In this document: in pieces, positions 1-9,438 of the stretch
Layout: each line of letters opens with the position of its first letter
Position numbering within the stretch: position 1 is the first letter of the stretch
Source of the DNA: Chrysophaeum taylorii
Taxonomy: Eukaryota > Sar > Pelagophyceae > Pelagomonadales > Pelagomonadaceae
Assembly (NCBI GenBank): GCA_029834535.1
Contig: JAQMWT010000031.1
Location: forward strand, 1 to 31,028
Length of the DNA stretch: 31,028 nt
Direction: 5' to 3'
Translations under genes and position numbers: made by a program
The notes under the pieces: model-generated
What the model saw: only the letters and a program-made list of their open reading frames with translations
Database searches by the model: none
What the model was told of the DNA's origin: nothing

Positions 1-1329
1 GCCTCATCTGCCGCCATCGAAGACATCACCGTGCAATAAATTACATTAAGCCACAGATGCTCCTCTGGTGGACGCTCATCGAGATCCCGATCACGCTCAT
101 CTGCCCGATAAGCGTAGCTTCTTGTGCTGAAGGATGGAGCGACGACTGGAATCCCAACACAGTTGGTTGGACAGACGCGAGATTCAAGCCAAAGATAAAA
201 ATTGATGAATATGGATAGAACTGCTAAGGTGCTCGGGCGTAGATCCCATAAAGCGTGCTGCCATCTCAATTTTGACATTTGGATTAGCTGCTTTGGCTTA
301 GCGCTGCCAATAGTGCGTAAAAATATATTGACACCCGTATCGTCCTACGGTATAAACCAACGCTGCGGCTGGTCAGTACGTGGCGAAAACATAAAAGCAC
401 GCCGCGAAGTTACTACGAAGGTTCTTATGGGCACCGTCGCTATCATTGGCCACGTGCTGGCGTGTCCCAGGCGTGTTTGGCGCTAGCAGTATAATCTACG
501 ACTTTGTCTCCGTGAAGTCCCTGTGAAAAGCGTTTCAGCTCCAATATCAATTCGCATAACGTTAAACTGCCACAAGGCGACACCACTCGATCGAAGATAC
601 TTGGAAGCAGCCAAGGCCGCCGTCTCCCAAAGTAGCACAAATTAACGCTCCTATGGATGGCGTCAGAGCCGCGTGGCGAGATCAAACACAAACAACGCTG
701 GTCATTAAACTATCGAACGAACAGACACGTTTACGCAAAATTTCAAACTGACACTGTTTAATTTGCGTAACGAACGACGTCGTAGTAGCGCTTGGAAACT
801 TCGCATCGTGAGTTCCAGCAAGTGAAAAAGGACGCTCAGTCGACACCTTTCGAGGAAGTCCATACCATGCAGGCGCGACGCGTGCGCCCAACAGATGATA
901 TATATCACTGGTTGTCAGGCTGAAACTGGACGCGTTGGAAAGAGTACAGAGCTTAATGCGGTACGTCCACTTGCACCGATGTCACCATCAGCCAGTAAAA
1001 CTGGTGGCTTAATATTCGATATGGACAAGACATTTGTGGCTACAGCTTTACCTTTACTTGTGGCAAGCTTTTGTCCAATTAGCATTGTCGATTTATCCAA
1101 AGCCGCAGTCTGGTTGCTCTCGAGGAATGCGTCCAGCATTTCTGCATGTTCAGTATAATAGGAACGCTCCGCTTGCGTAAGCGAAAATCGCAATCTTCGC
1201 CTCTGGTTTAGTCTGGTCCTTCCGCTCTAATGGATCATCTCGACTCTTATTGGTAATCGTACTGACATGGCCTATGTTGGACTACACTAAAGAACAAGTT
1301 CAGGTAATTTTGATCCGGTCGGTTCGTTC
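1..1329. other. No recognisable gene; repeat-like debris
   Basis: Open frames here are short and overlap on both strands, and none gives a convincing family match. The most protein-like stretch is a 92-codon frame on the - strand (915-1193), but I recognise no domain in it. Base composition resembles the transposon relics that follow rather than the GC-rich genes after 9.4 kb, so old transposon sequence is the simplest reading. That reading is an inference. Confidence 0.4.
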
Positions 1330-1931
1330 GTGCCGATAATGCACCTTCTTTATGAACAAGACCGCAAATTCTACAACAGAACACGCCATGGATCTTTTTT
1401 TTGGTTCTCTCGTCTTGGAAGTCTAAGCTACAGCTATAGCAGCTACTTCTACGCGGAGAGTGAACTTATCGCCCTCAATATGTGTGCCGGATGTGGTTTG
1501 GTTACGCAGATGCTAACGGAAATGGCATTGGTAAACCTCCGCACATCACCGCCAACCTCCAGGAAAGATCATGCTAGTTTATGATGCTCAAGACAATCCC
1601 TCCCCATCGGACGTGCATTCATACGCGAAGTCCTTATGTGGAGATTCGGCCTCTGCTATTCATCATCAAATAACCCCGACAGCGCGACCGGCTAAAAAGC
1701 TATCAGCACACGCTGGTTCCGTATGTGACTTACGTACAGCAAAACGAATCCCGCCTACATGATGTTTGGTACCGTAATATTGCCGATGGATTACCAAGCC
1801 CTTTTGGAGCTCCACTCTTTAGCAGTTTCCCGCGTTACTCGGCTTACAACAACCATAGCTCAACAAGACGGTTCAATCATTACCCTCAGTATGTCCGAAA
1901 TGACCGTAGCCTTTGCGTCGCAGGATACTAG
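1330..1931 (+). pseudogene. Relic of Copia RNase H, frameshifted
   Basis: Three pieces in three different + frames together resemble the RNase H end of Ty1/Copia polyproteins. The first (about 1,440-1,560) contains AESELIALNMCAG, matching the family pattern A-E-x-E-x-x-A-L followed by a hydrophobic stretch. The second (about 1,571-1,760) contains GDSASAIH, matching the family G-D/C-D-N-x-x-A-I motif. The third (about 1,725-1,850) contains NIADGLPSPFGAPLFSSF, matching the family's N-x-A-D-x-x-T-K-P-L ending. At least two frameshifts separate them, so the gene is dead. The order of motifs is correct for Copia, which makes chance resemblance unlikely. No LTR was found next to it. Confidence 0.55.
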
Positions 1932-2683
1932 CTTGCTAAAAATGTGAAATGCTACATAAATGTGATGTGGAATTCCTCTCATGATGAATGCCACTAAAAA
2001 CAAAGTTGCGAGCCGACGCCACTCTACCATGACCGTGGTCGCGGTGGTGGTATACTGTCCGTTCTTCACCTTTTAATGCTACGACTCCAAGCGCACCGAT
2101 GGACCCTAATCGGAAACATAAAACCTGTTTGTCGGTGGCGCAAGGACATCAATCAAGCCCGTGACGCCCAGGGCGCGCAAAGCGGCTGCCCAACAACAGT
2201 ATAAATCAAAGCTGCAAAGTCTGAGTTATTTCCTACTCGACATTGTAAATTTGACGGTAGCGATGATGGCCGGGAACGTTACTGGCTTATCACCACCCAA
2301 CTTTCTTATTCCACAACACAAGGACCCCCAGTGCTGGCTTACGTCTTCGGCAGCAGCGGCTTTGAGCACACAACAGACAGGACAGACAACGTAGCAATGT
2401 AATGTATAAACGTGTTGTCAAGACTGGCGTATCAAAACGCCCCTATATCTCCTCTGAGGGTATCCGTTTTCATAAGCTCCCACCATTAAAGAGTTGTAAT
2501 GCGTGTGAACGTTTGTAAAGTGCGCAATAAAGCGGATAGCGCCAGGCACACCAGTGAGTGCTCATCATTGCGTAATGAAGATGGGCACCAAACTGACAGG
2601 ATTCGCCAAATTTTGAGGATCATTCGCGTCCTGAGCAACATCATCCACACTGCTGCGACGCCGCGCCAGCGCTTCTTGTTGAT
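1932..2683. other. No gene seen
   Basis: Short open frames only (for example 2161-2394 and 2499-2792 on the + strand), with no domain that I can recognise. I see no tandem repeats and no RNA gene. Confidence 0.35.
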
Positions 2684-2893
2684 TTGTGCGCTGTGCGATC
2701 GGTCACATCATGGGATAAGCTTGGTTACGCAACAGTCAACAGCCCTTCCAACTTTGGCTTTAACGATCCAGCTGCCCACACCAGAGCCATAATCCTCCGC
2801 CTTGGAAAGTCCATTGCTGTGATAAGCAGCTCCGAAGGCAATCGTACAGAACTACGACATCCGCTAAAGTTGATGGCCTACAAAATCATGTAA
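2684..2893 (+). pseudogene. Possible Copia fragment after integrase
   Basis: The frame encodes LGYATVNSPSNFGFNDPAA followed by a run of hydrophobic residues. This resembles the segment of Copia polyproteins between integrase and reverse transcriptase, which commonly reads L-G-Y, a short spacer, Y/F-x-x-x-D-P, then a stretch of I/V residues. The match is short and has no flanking support in the same frame. A chance resemblance is quite possible. Confidence 0.2.
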
Positions 2894-3640
2894 CTTGACG
2901 ACCTGACGCAGCATGCTTTACTTCGGCTGCCCTTTATCTCGAGTGTAAATCTTTGAGATTCTTGTAGCAGCTTGGTCTGTTACATTGCTGTTGAAGATAA
3001 AGTACAGCGTAGTAACCAACCCGGATGAGCTGCTTTATGTGCTTGTCGAGGCTGCCGTTGATGATGTTCCCACCAATTTAACAATGCTCCTCAGAGCGTT
3101 CCGCCAATGCTTATTTTCGTCAACATCACACCGCGTACAGCAAGCTGCCTTTAAGTAATAATCCAGGTTGGCGGCGCTCTTTAGGACATATTGATGATGT
3201 CTTTTCAGATGATAGCTGCATGAAGATGCCACCAGCGCCGATCGACAATCCACCCGCTGAACCCACGCTAGATAAAGCTACAACTGACCGCGGGCTGAAT
3301 TAACATCAATCAAAGAAGAGGTTCGGTCTTTATCCTGGCGTCTCAATACGAACAGCAATTGATGGCGCGAGATCGAACTATCGCTTTGCATGGCCTTCCA
3401 CACAGATGCAAGAGACTTACGAAAATTTAAACGCCAAGTGATGGAACATCAACAGCGGTCTCTATTAGACAACATTGTCAAGTCTTCGGAGTAATAAGGA
3501 CATCGCGATCCAGTCCTCTCTGGTATTACATCAACATTTCAGGTCACATGTAATAGCATTTGGGCAATATAGATAAAATAATGAGGCTCAACAAGTTTTA
3601 AAATGGAAACGCAGCAGCTCATGTTCTTGCAACGCGTGTC
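2894..3640. other. No gene seen
   Basis: I see no coding frame with a recognisable family, no RNA gene and no repeat. The surroundings suggest more decayed transposon sequence. Confidence 0.3.
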
Positions 3641-3907
3641 TTGATAAATGATCGTGATTCCTATTGGATCTACGGCGTACACCCGACTCTGTCTGGCACT
3701 TTCTTCTTTGTCATTTATCACCCTGATTACCTTGAACATTGGACTACGTACAATACTAACACTACTAACGACCCACCATCTGATGTTCATATTTCATCTT
3801 CTCCAGAGTTAAAGAACTGGATGATAATAGCGAATGATGAATTGACCATAATCGATGTGGATACTGATACAGCTTCTTTGCGTAACATTAACGCTCGACA
3901 TCCATAA
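3641..3907 (+). pseudogene. Possible N-terminus of Copia reverse transcriptase
   Basis: Near the end of this 88-codon frame is LKNWMIIANDELTIID. It resembles the conserved start of Copia reverse transcriptase, W-x-x-A-M-x-x-E-L followed by a short spacer and a W-x-L-V. The frame closes about 850 bp before the clearer RT C-terminus at 4,762. Removing the repeat at 4,055-4,475 leaves roughly the length expected for the missing middle of the RT domain. That would make this the same element, split by an inserted repeat, but it rests on one short motif. Confidence 0.3.
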
Positions 3908-4054
3908 TTTGTTTCAATAGTTCTGTTGTTGTTTGTTCCATTGTCCACGTTTTCGCGCATGTTACTGAATTTGGCCTCAGAACGTCGAAATGCACAAACT
4001 GGCCCACGTTGAGGGGTCCAGAGCTACTATTATGTGCGACACTGGAACATTTTC

Positions 4055-4475
4055 ATCTCTACGAGGTTTTCTCTCGTAATGGCTTTCCCTCTTTCTTCCC
4101 TTTTCCTTACCCTTCCGCCTTTTTACTTCATGACTATGAAGAACCCAGTGGCTCTTTTCAAGATGGAGTGGGCGCCCAGGTGCGTACCGTCGGGTACAGG
4201 GTTTTCTGTTTAATTAGGACTTGCGTTCCCCCGTTGTCAGATGTAAACGCTCTATGGGACCTAATGCGTCCTTAAATTAGGACAAGCCCTGCCTTGTGAT
4301 AGCGTGGCAAGCGGAATGGTCTGTACACGCCTAAGACTGCACGCAGTCTCCCGTGGCCCGGAGGAGAGGGTCAAATCTGCCAACCGATACCTGTCTCTAA
4401 CGACGCAAAGAGCGGCGCGGTGTTCGACACAGCGATTTTATTGGTGATTGGGTGTGACTGTGATAGGAGGGGGGG
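4055..4475 (+). repeat. Diverged direct repeat, left copy (LTR-like)
   Basis: This stretch matches 8,680-9,110 in the same orientation. Shared blocks in order are a GGTTTTCTCTC box followed by pyrimidine-rich DNA ending near CCCTTCCGC, a block around TGCGTACCGTCGGGTACAG, the words CGTTGTCAG, and GAGAGGGTCAAATCT near the end. The copies are well diverged. They could be old LTRs, since they bracket Copia remains 4.6 kb apart, or copies of a small non-autonomous element. Boundaries are approximate. Confidence 0.55.
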
Positions 4476-4675
4476 GCACTAACCCTAAATCAAATTTTAT
4501 ATCTCTAGTCAGTATGAGATTTCCCGCGCTCAAGCAGCGCTCAGAAGCTTATGGGCGCTGTAGTACCAATCGAACCCTTGAGCCTCGTCGACATCATCCT
4601 CCGCCTCTAAGTACTGCGGCTCCACCACTTCGCTCACGAGGTACAGGGCAAGCGTCGGACCGTCAGATTTCAGGC

Positions 4676-4746
4676 CTCGGTGAAGTGAGTACGAAGTTGA
4701 CAAAATCAAAGTGAAGTGAAGTGAATTAGTGAAGTGAGCAAGTGAT
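4676..4746. repeat. Short-period GTGAA-type repeat
   Basis: The motif GTGAA or GTGAG recurs about six times in 70 bp, partly as a perfect tandem (AGTGAAGTGAAGTGAA). It lies between the left diverged repeat and the Copia reverse transcriptase remains. It is low-complexity sequence with no evident function. Confidence 0.6.
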
Positions 4747-4761
4747 TGCTTAGTGAATGTG

Positions 4762-5979
4762 CAACGCTGGATGATACACTTGCACCGTGTATACACTTCG
4801 CACAGAACTCCAGGAAGCTCTGCGCAAACAATTCTCCGTCGAACAGTTCGAGCCTGTTCACACACTCCTTGGAATGAGTGTCTTCAGAACGGCCGATGGC
4901 TCTATATCACTGGACGTTCAAGCCGAGCTTGATGCTTTGTTCGGCGATAATCCCGCACTGAAAACGCTAACTCCACCGAAATACCCCATGTCCTCTACTC
5001 TTGTCTACAAAGACGGTTCTCCCTCTAACGACGTGGAAGTCTACACCCATGATCACTTCGCTACTCTACTTGGCAAAATTGTTTTCATGCAAGTAGCCTG
5101 CCGACCGGGTTTCTCGCAAGCCCTGGGACGATGCTCTAGAGGTATGCACTCTCCTACTTACGTGCACGTTCAGATGCTCCAACATCTTCTACGGTATCTT
5201 AGCAAGCCGGAGAATAGAGCCCTTCGTCTTTGGTTCCATCCTAGGGGCAATGCAATCGAGAACCATATACGCATCATTTCCGATAGCCGAGTTGACCTAT
5301 CTACATATTTGATTACCAAGAAAGAGACATAGCCGTTGGCAAATTTGACCCTCTTGTCGCCATGGTTGATGCTGACAACGCCACATCCCTTGCTCAAGAA
5401 GACAGGAAATCAACCGCAGGTTTTGTCTTCTACCTCTTCAACTGCCTTATTTGCTGGAAAAGCAAACTACAGCCCATCGTTTCATGCTCTACACATGAAG
5501 CATGGCTCATTGCTCTGAGCATCTGCGCTGATGAAGCAGTCTGGCTCCGCTAGCTACTGCTCGAGCTTTCCTTTGTGGTTAATCCCACATTCTTTTTTAG
5601 CACGCATGCAGATAAGAATCCTCCAACCGATTTCGATGCAGACAACAACCCTATCGCTGAGGATTTGCGATTTATCAGAAGCCTACCACTCCTGTCGGAC
5701 AATGCTGCGGCCGTACACACTTCTAACAATCCTGACAGTTCTTCCCGTAGCAAAGCTCTGCCTACTCGCTGGTTCAAGATCAGGGAATATGTCGCATTGC
5801 AAAAGATCCGCGTTCATCACGTCCCTGGCAAGTTAAATCTGGCTGGTGGCCTTACCAAACCTCTTGCAGCCGACTTTGCTACGTTTCGTTCTCTCCTAGG
5901 TATGCACCATGTCCACTCTGACTCGACCCAAGGAGAAACCGAACTGCTAACCCTGGAGGCGCCCGGACGATTAGGCTAA
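4762..5979 (+). pseudogene. Copia reverse transcriptase C-terminus and RNase H, broken
   Basis: The + strand encodes the end of a Ty1/Copia polyprotein. A degraded YVDD-type motif (LDDTLA) sits at about 4,768-4,785. In a shifted frame follows LLGMSVFRTADGSISL, matching the family's F-L-G-I/M-x-V segment, and then GKIVFMQVACRPGFSQAL, matching its L-x-Y-x-x-x-T-R-P-D segment. After another frameshift near 5,300-5,360 comes RNase H, with DRKSTAGFVFYL, CWKSKLQPIV, THEAWLIAL and DEAVWLR, then SDNAAAVH and GGLTKPLA. A single in-frame TAG (5,551-5,553) splits the RNase H part. The gag, protease, integrase and most of RT are not evident directly upstream, so the copy is truncated or scrambled as well as frameshifted. 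Confidence 0.85.
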
Positions 5980-6472
5980 CGCCTTGCCGTTCCCCCTACA
6001 CCCACTCACCCCACTCTCATTTCAGCTCGACGCTCTCACCCCCGCCAATCTAAGCTGCTTTGGTCAGCGCACGTTCGCTAACCTTTGAGTTTTCTCCTAA
6101 ACCCTGGTGACTGGAGCGTCGTTAAACTTGCCCTTTATTTTTACCACTACATCTACTTGTACGTCGCCAATGCCACTCGGCATCGCGTCCGTCTCTTCCT
6201 AACGGAGTATCGCCTGCACATCGCGAGCCCCCTCGCTCTCTTGCTCCTGTTGAGTCGTTAACTACACCCCCAGACTCAAACCGCAGGAAGCCTAATCGAG
6301 ACGACATTACCCAGCTGTTGTCTCGCTCTGCTTCATCGATGCGAGCGAACTCTGAACCCCTCTAACACTCGCCGACGCTCTTACTTTCAATTTCAGCAAT
6401 TATGAAAGAGGCTTACAGGTCGAGGAAGTTTACAGAACACCATTCACTAACTTCCTCGCCGCTTTCGCGCGT
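5980..6472. other. No gene seen downstream of Copia RNase H
   Basis: The 490 bp after the RNase H remains contain no convincing frame on either strand. The + strand is pyrimidine-rich in places. It may be 3' sequence of the retroelement. Confidence 0.3.
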
Positions 6473-7163
6473 ATGGAACTACCGTCAGCCTTAGTCGCTA
6501 TTTATGCGTCGAACAACCCTCTTTCTTTCATGGAGCTATCTGCCTTCCTTTCTATCCGTGCTCCTGTGGTGGTCACCTTGTCACCTGCTCCTGCTATTAA
6601 GGCTACCATCTGTGCACGTGGCAGCAAGAAAGATTCTCAAATGGTTACATTTCATTGTTTGCGGTGCCTCGAAAACAATGGAGTACCAAAGTTTATTGAT
6701 TTTGCAACGTACAAAAAAAAGATGGTATCAGAACCCCCAAAGGCAGTAGTAGAACATTTATCCTGTCCTTCCCACCTAGCTAACGCGATCATCCCTATCT
6801 CCTCCATCACATTCTCTCTTTGCTATGCGTGTCTTAACGCCGACCATTACAAGTGTAGTTTTCAAGTTTTCGCTCGCAATGCTACTACTACGTCTTTCCC
6901 TTGTGAATCGTCTCCAGCTGGTCATCTCCAAGCCACGATACTCAGGGTCTATCTATTTCCTTTCCCCTGAGCTTCATGCTCTCCTACAAGATATATCTGA
7001 TCAGGATACCCGCTCTCATTGTCCTCCCTTGTGCAGGCACCACAGATTCATCCCAGGTTCCTTATGCCCTAAGTTTGAAAAGGGTAACCAGACTGCAGCT
7101 GGAGCACTTTTCCTTCTTGGTTACCGTTGCACGCGGTCATACAAAACGGTATTCTATAATTAG
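6473..7163 (+). pseudogene. Unassigned Cys-rich open stretch in two frames
   Basis: A 165-codon frame (6,473-6,970) overlaps a 112-codon frame (6,825-7,163). The first has closely spaced cysteines and histidines, including HCLRCL, LSCPSH, LCYACL and ADHYKC, which could bind zinc. The second continues with SHCPPLCRHHRF and GYRCTRSYK, so a single frameshift near 6,900-6,970 may split one original protein. I do not recognise the family. The stretch lies between Copia remains and the right copy of the diverged repeat, so it may be an extra ORF of a retroelement. Confidence 0.3.
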
Positions 7164-7168
7164 GACAA

Positions 7169-8194
7169 ATGCCTTTGCGACCACAATGGAAATACTGTCG
7201 CTATCTCTCATCTGTCATATTGCGGATTATAACTTGGCGTCTAATGAAGCCAAGCCACCGTCCGTCTTTGAGGATATTCAGTATTCAGTCTTCTGCCTTC
7301 ACAGATGCCGAGCGGAGAGATTTTGCGAAGCTGCTAGCTTCGAAGTATCCTCAACTACACGCTGAACTTACAGCTTCGACCGAAACGTCGTTAAACTACC
7401 CGTCTAAGGTCTTATCATTGACCGCAAACTCTCCTTTACAGACCACTGCTGTTACCGTATATAACCAGGACTTTGAGGCTCTATCTACAAATGTGGAGCA
7501 TCTCACTCAACCGGTTGACAGTCTTCAATTGTTAGTCGATCAACAAAGAAAGAAAATACAAGGTCTGACTTCCGATAATTTTCTCTTATTCTCCGATTTG
7601 GCAAAAGCCTTCACTCCCGTCAATACCCTGGAACACTTCCTATTTCCTCCTACTTCCAATGCAAACACTCTCCTCGTGACGTTGTTAAAAATTTGTGAAG
7701 TCCTTAACCGACTCACTCTGGTATTAAATGATCAGTATGATCTTATGCACAGTGTTGCCGATGATACTCTTATTCAGCTCCGCAACGAGCTAAATCAAAC
7801 CACACAGCATCCGTCTCTTCAACAAGATGCTGAGTTACACCATGACCCGTTTATTTTGCCACATTTTGTTGAAGATGACTTAGACGAATGAATGCCGAGT
7901 GATTTCACCCCGCAAATCTTGGACCGATTCCTCGCGCTCACACATCGACTAGTTCCCCAACACTGCTCCGCCAAAAGTGTAAGTTCATTGCACGACTCAC
8001 CTCCTGTGAGTGGTGATGTTTCCGCCATTTGCGAGATAGAAGAGAACCAAGCAATATCCCTGCAATCCAAAGCTCCTCCCTCACTCTGTTCTTTTAAAGT
8101 TTCACAAGCTCTTGCCAAAAAGCATCCAAAGTGTCACCTCTTTGACCAAACCCAAATTCCGACACTCTTGCCTTTACTGATGACCTACATCTGA
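7169..8194 (+). pseudogene. Unassigned open frame with one in-frame TGA
   Basis: A 240-codon frame starting ATG at 7,169 ends in TGA at 7,889-7,891. The next codon is ATG, and the same frame stays open for another 100 codons to 8,194. Read together they give a 340-residue protein with one stop. The middle (residues about 95-125) has heptad-like leucines and is predicted by eye to be helical, possibly coiled coil. The region before the TGA is acidic (HFVEDDLDE). I recognise no domain. Position after Copia RNase H suggests an accessory retroelement ORF. This is an inference from location only. Confidence 0.35.
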
Positions 8195-8679
8195 ATACGA
8201 ACAGAAGGTGTGCTTCTTCATTTGGCCTCTGTAGTTTCACACTTTTCTTGTTGTTCATTTACTGCTTCTTCTGTCCCATCACCTTTCTCTTGAGACATCA
8301 GATTGCCTTGCATTCTAGACAACTGCTCGAGGGGGTCAGAAAAATCTGCTGACTCCTATCCTTATTCCGTCCGTCGAGAACGCGATCTCTCCTTACCCTT
8401 TCTTCTTCCCTTTTACACAATCAAATAGTCCTCTGATTTGTGCTCACGCTCATCATCATGGTCTAGCGCGTCCCGTAGGTATGTAGGATGACATGTCAAC
8501 TAGATGTTGTCCTATGTATCGTCTGTCGTGTGCTGAGGCTAGGGGAACTCACCTGTTCTCTGAACTTAACCTGCCAGACTCACACGGTAAGACGGGATGG
8601 TTCTTCAGTGAGTATATACCACTGCCTTAGGGCATACTCTGCAATATCGAATATGACTCTCTGGTGCCCCAGCACTTTT
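8195..8679. other. No gene seen
   Basis: The sequence is pyrimidine-rich on the + strand, with no frame longer than about 66 codons that looks coding. It precedes the right copy of the diverged repeat and may be the end of the retroelement's internal region. Confidence 0.3.
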
Positions 8680-9110
8680 TTCTTTTGAGGGTTTTCTCTC
8701 CGAGTAAAACACGGCTTTCCCTCATCCTTGCCCTTCCTCCCTTCCGCTTTCAATCACCAAGGCAAATGAGATAGTCTGGTCCACCACCTGACCTCAGGAG
8801 AAATCCGCCCTTGCGTGCCGTAAGGTACAGAGTCTATTGTTTAAATAGTAGTAGCCCTGTTCCTCGTTGTCAGCGTGAAAGCTTCTCCGGGATGTATTGT
8901 CCCTGGGAAGTGAGGAGCGTAAACCCTACTTGCGTAGTAGCACGTGACATGCGGGATGGTCTAGTCACACCGAAGAAGACTTCACGCGGTCTCTACCACA
9001 TACCCGGAGAGGGTCAAATCTCTCCAGCTTTCACACTGGCAGAGAGACACGTAGCTACGGTCATCTACACGATAGGACTCTGCATCTTACGGCGCGCAAA
9101 GGGGGGAACA
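8680..9110 (+). repeat. Diverged direct repeat, right copy (LTR-like)
   Basis: This is the second copy of the repeat at 4,055-4,475, in the same orientation. Matching blocks are GGGTTTTCTCTC near 8,689, the pyrimidine tract ending CTTCCGCTTT near 8,750, TGCGTGCCGTAAGGTACAG near 8,814, CGTTGTCAG near 8,865, and GGAGAGGGTCAAATCT near 9,005. If these are LTRs, the element was about 5 kb long. The high divergence would make it an old insertion. Confidence 0.55.
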
Positions 9111-9224
9111 CTCCAAGTGAGAAGAAGAACCGGACGGGACTCAATTTCTGAGGAATAATTCAGTTGTGAAAAGCGGAAGGAAGGGGAAGGATGGAGGGGA
9201 CGGAGAGAAAACCCCCAAAAGAAG
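8680..9224. repeat. Imperfect inverted repeat flanking the right copy
   Basis: The arm at 8,680-8,750 is matched in reverse complement by 9,169-9,224. The core is an exact 14 bp inverted pair: GGGTTTTCTCTCCG at 8,689-8,702 and CGGAGAGAAAACCC at 9,201-9,214. Shorter matches follow, including ATCCTT and CTTCCGCTTT. The arms are about 0.45 kb apart and are pyrimidine- and purine-rich, so part of the match reflects composition. The exact core argues for a real inverted repeat. I did not find a comparable second arm beside the left copy. Confidence 0.5.
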
Positions 9225-9246
9225 AGAGGTTAGGATTGGTCCAGGC

Positions 9247-9273
9247 TGATCTAGATCTAGATCTAGATCTGAT
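9247..9273. repeat. AGATCT tandem repeat
   Basis: A short palindromic tandem of the hexamer AGATCT occurs here. It marks the transition from transposon debris to the GC-rich gene island. No function is implied. Confidence 0.7.
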
Positions 9274-9418
9274 CTTCTCTGATCTGACGCTAACAACGCA
9301 TTCCGACGACGACGACCAGCACCGAAGTAAAGTAAAGTAAAGTCAATGAATGAGTAAAGAGTTCGACCAATTAATTAGGAAGGAAAAGGAAGAAAAAGAA
9401 AGAAAGGGTAAGTAATTA

Positions 9419-9435
9419 ATGTGATGGGTGGCTAG
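9419..9435 (+). promoter_or_regulatory. Two minimal upstream ORFs before the methyltransferase
   Basis: Directly upstream of the ATG at 9,439 are an ATG followed at once by TGA (9,419-9,424) and an overlapping ATG-GGT-GGC-TAG (9,424-9,435). The second stop lies 3 nt before the main start. If they lie in the mRNA leader they could dampen initiation. A GTAAGT string begins at 9,408 and the second uORF ends in AG, so a very short intron could remove both, although 28 nt would be unusually small. All of this depends on where transcription starts. Confidence 0.3.
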
Positions 9436-9438
9436 AGT

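Noticed and set aside
6473..7163. A transposase with Cys clusters (KDZ-type)
   Set aside because: The cysteine spacing does not match the CxC pattern I would expect, and no catalytic motif was visible.
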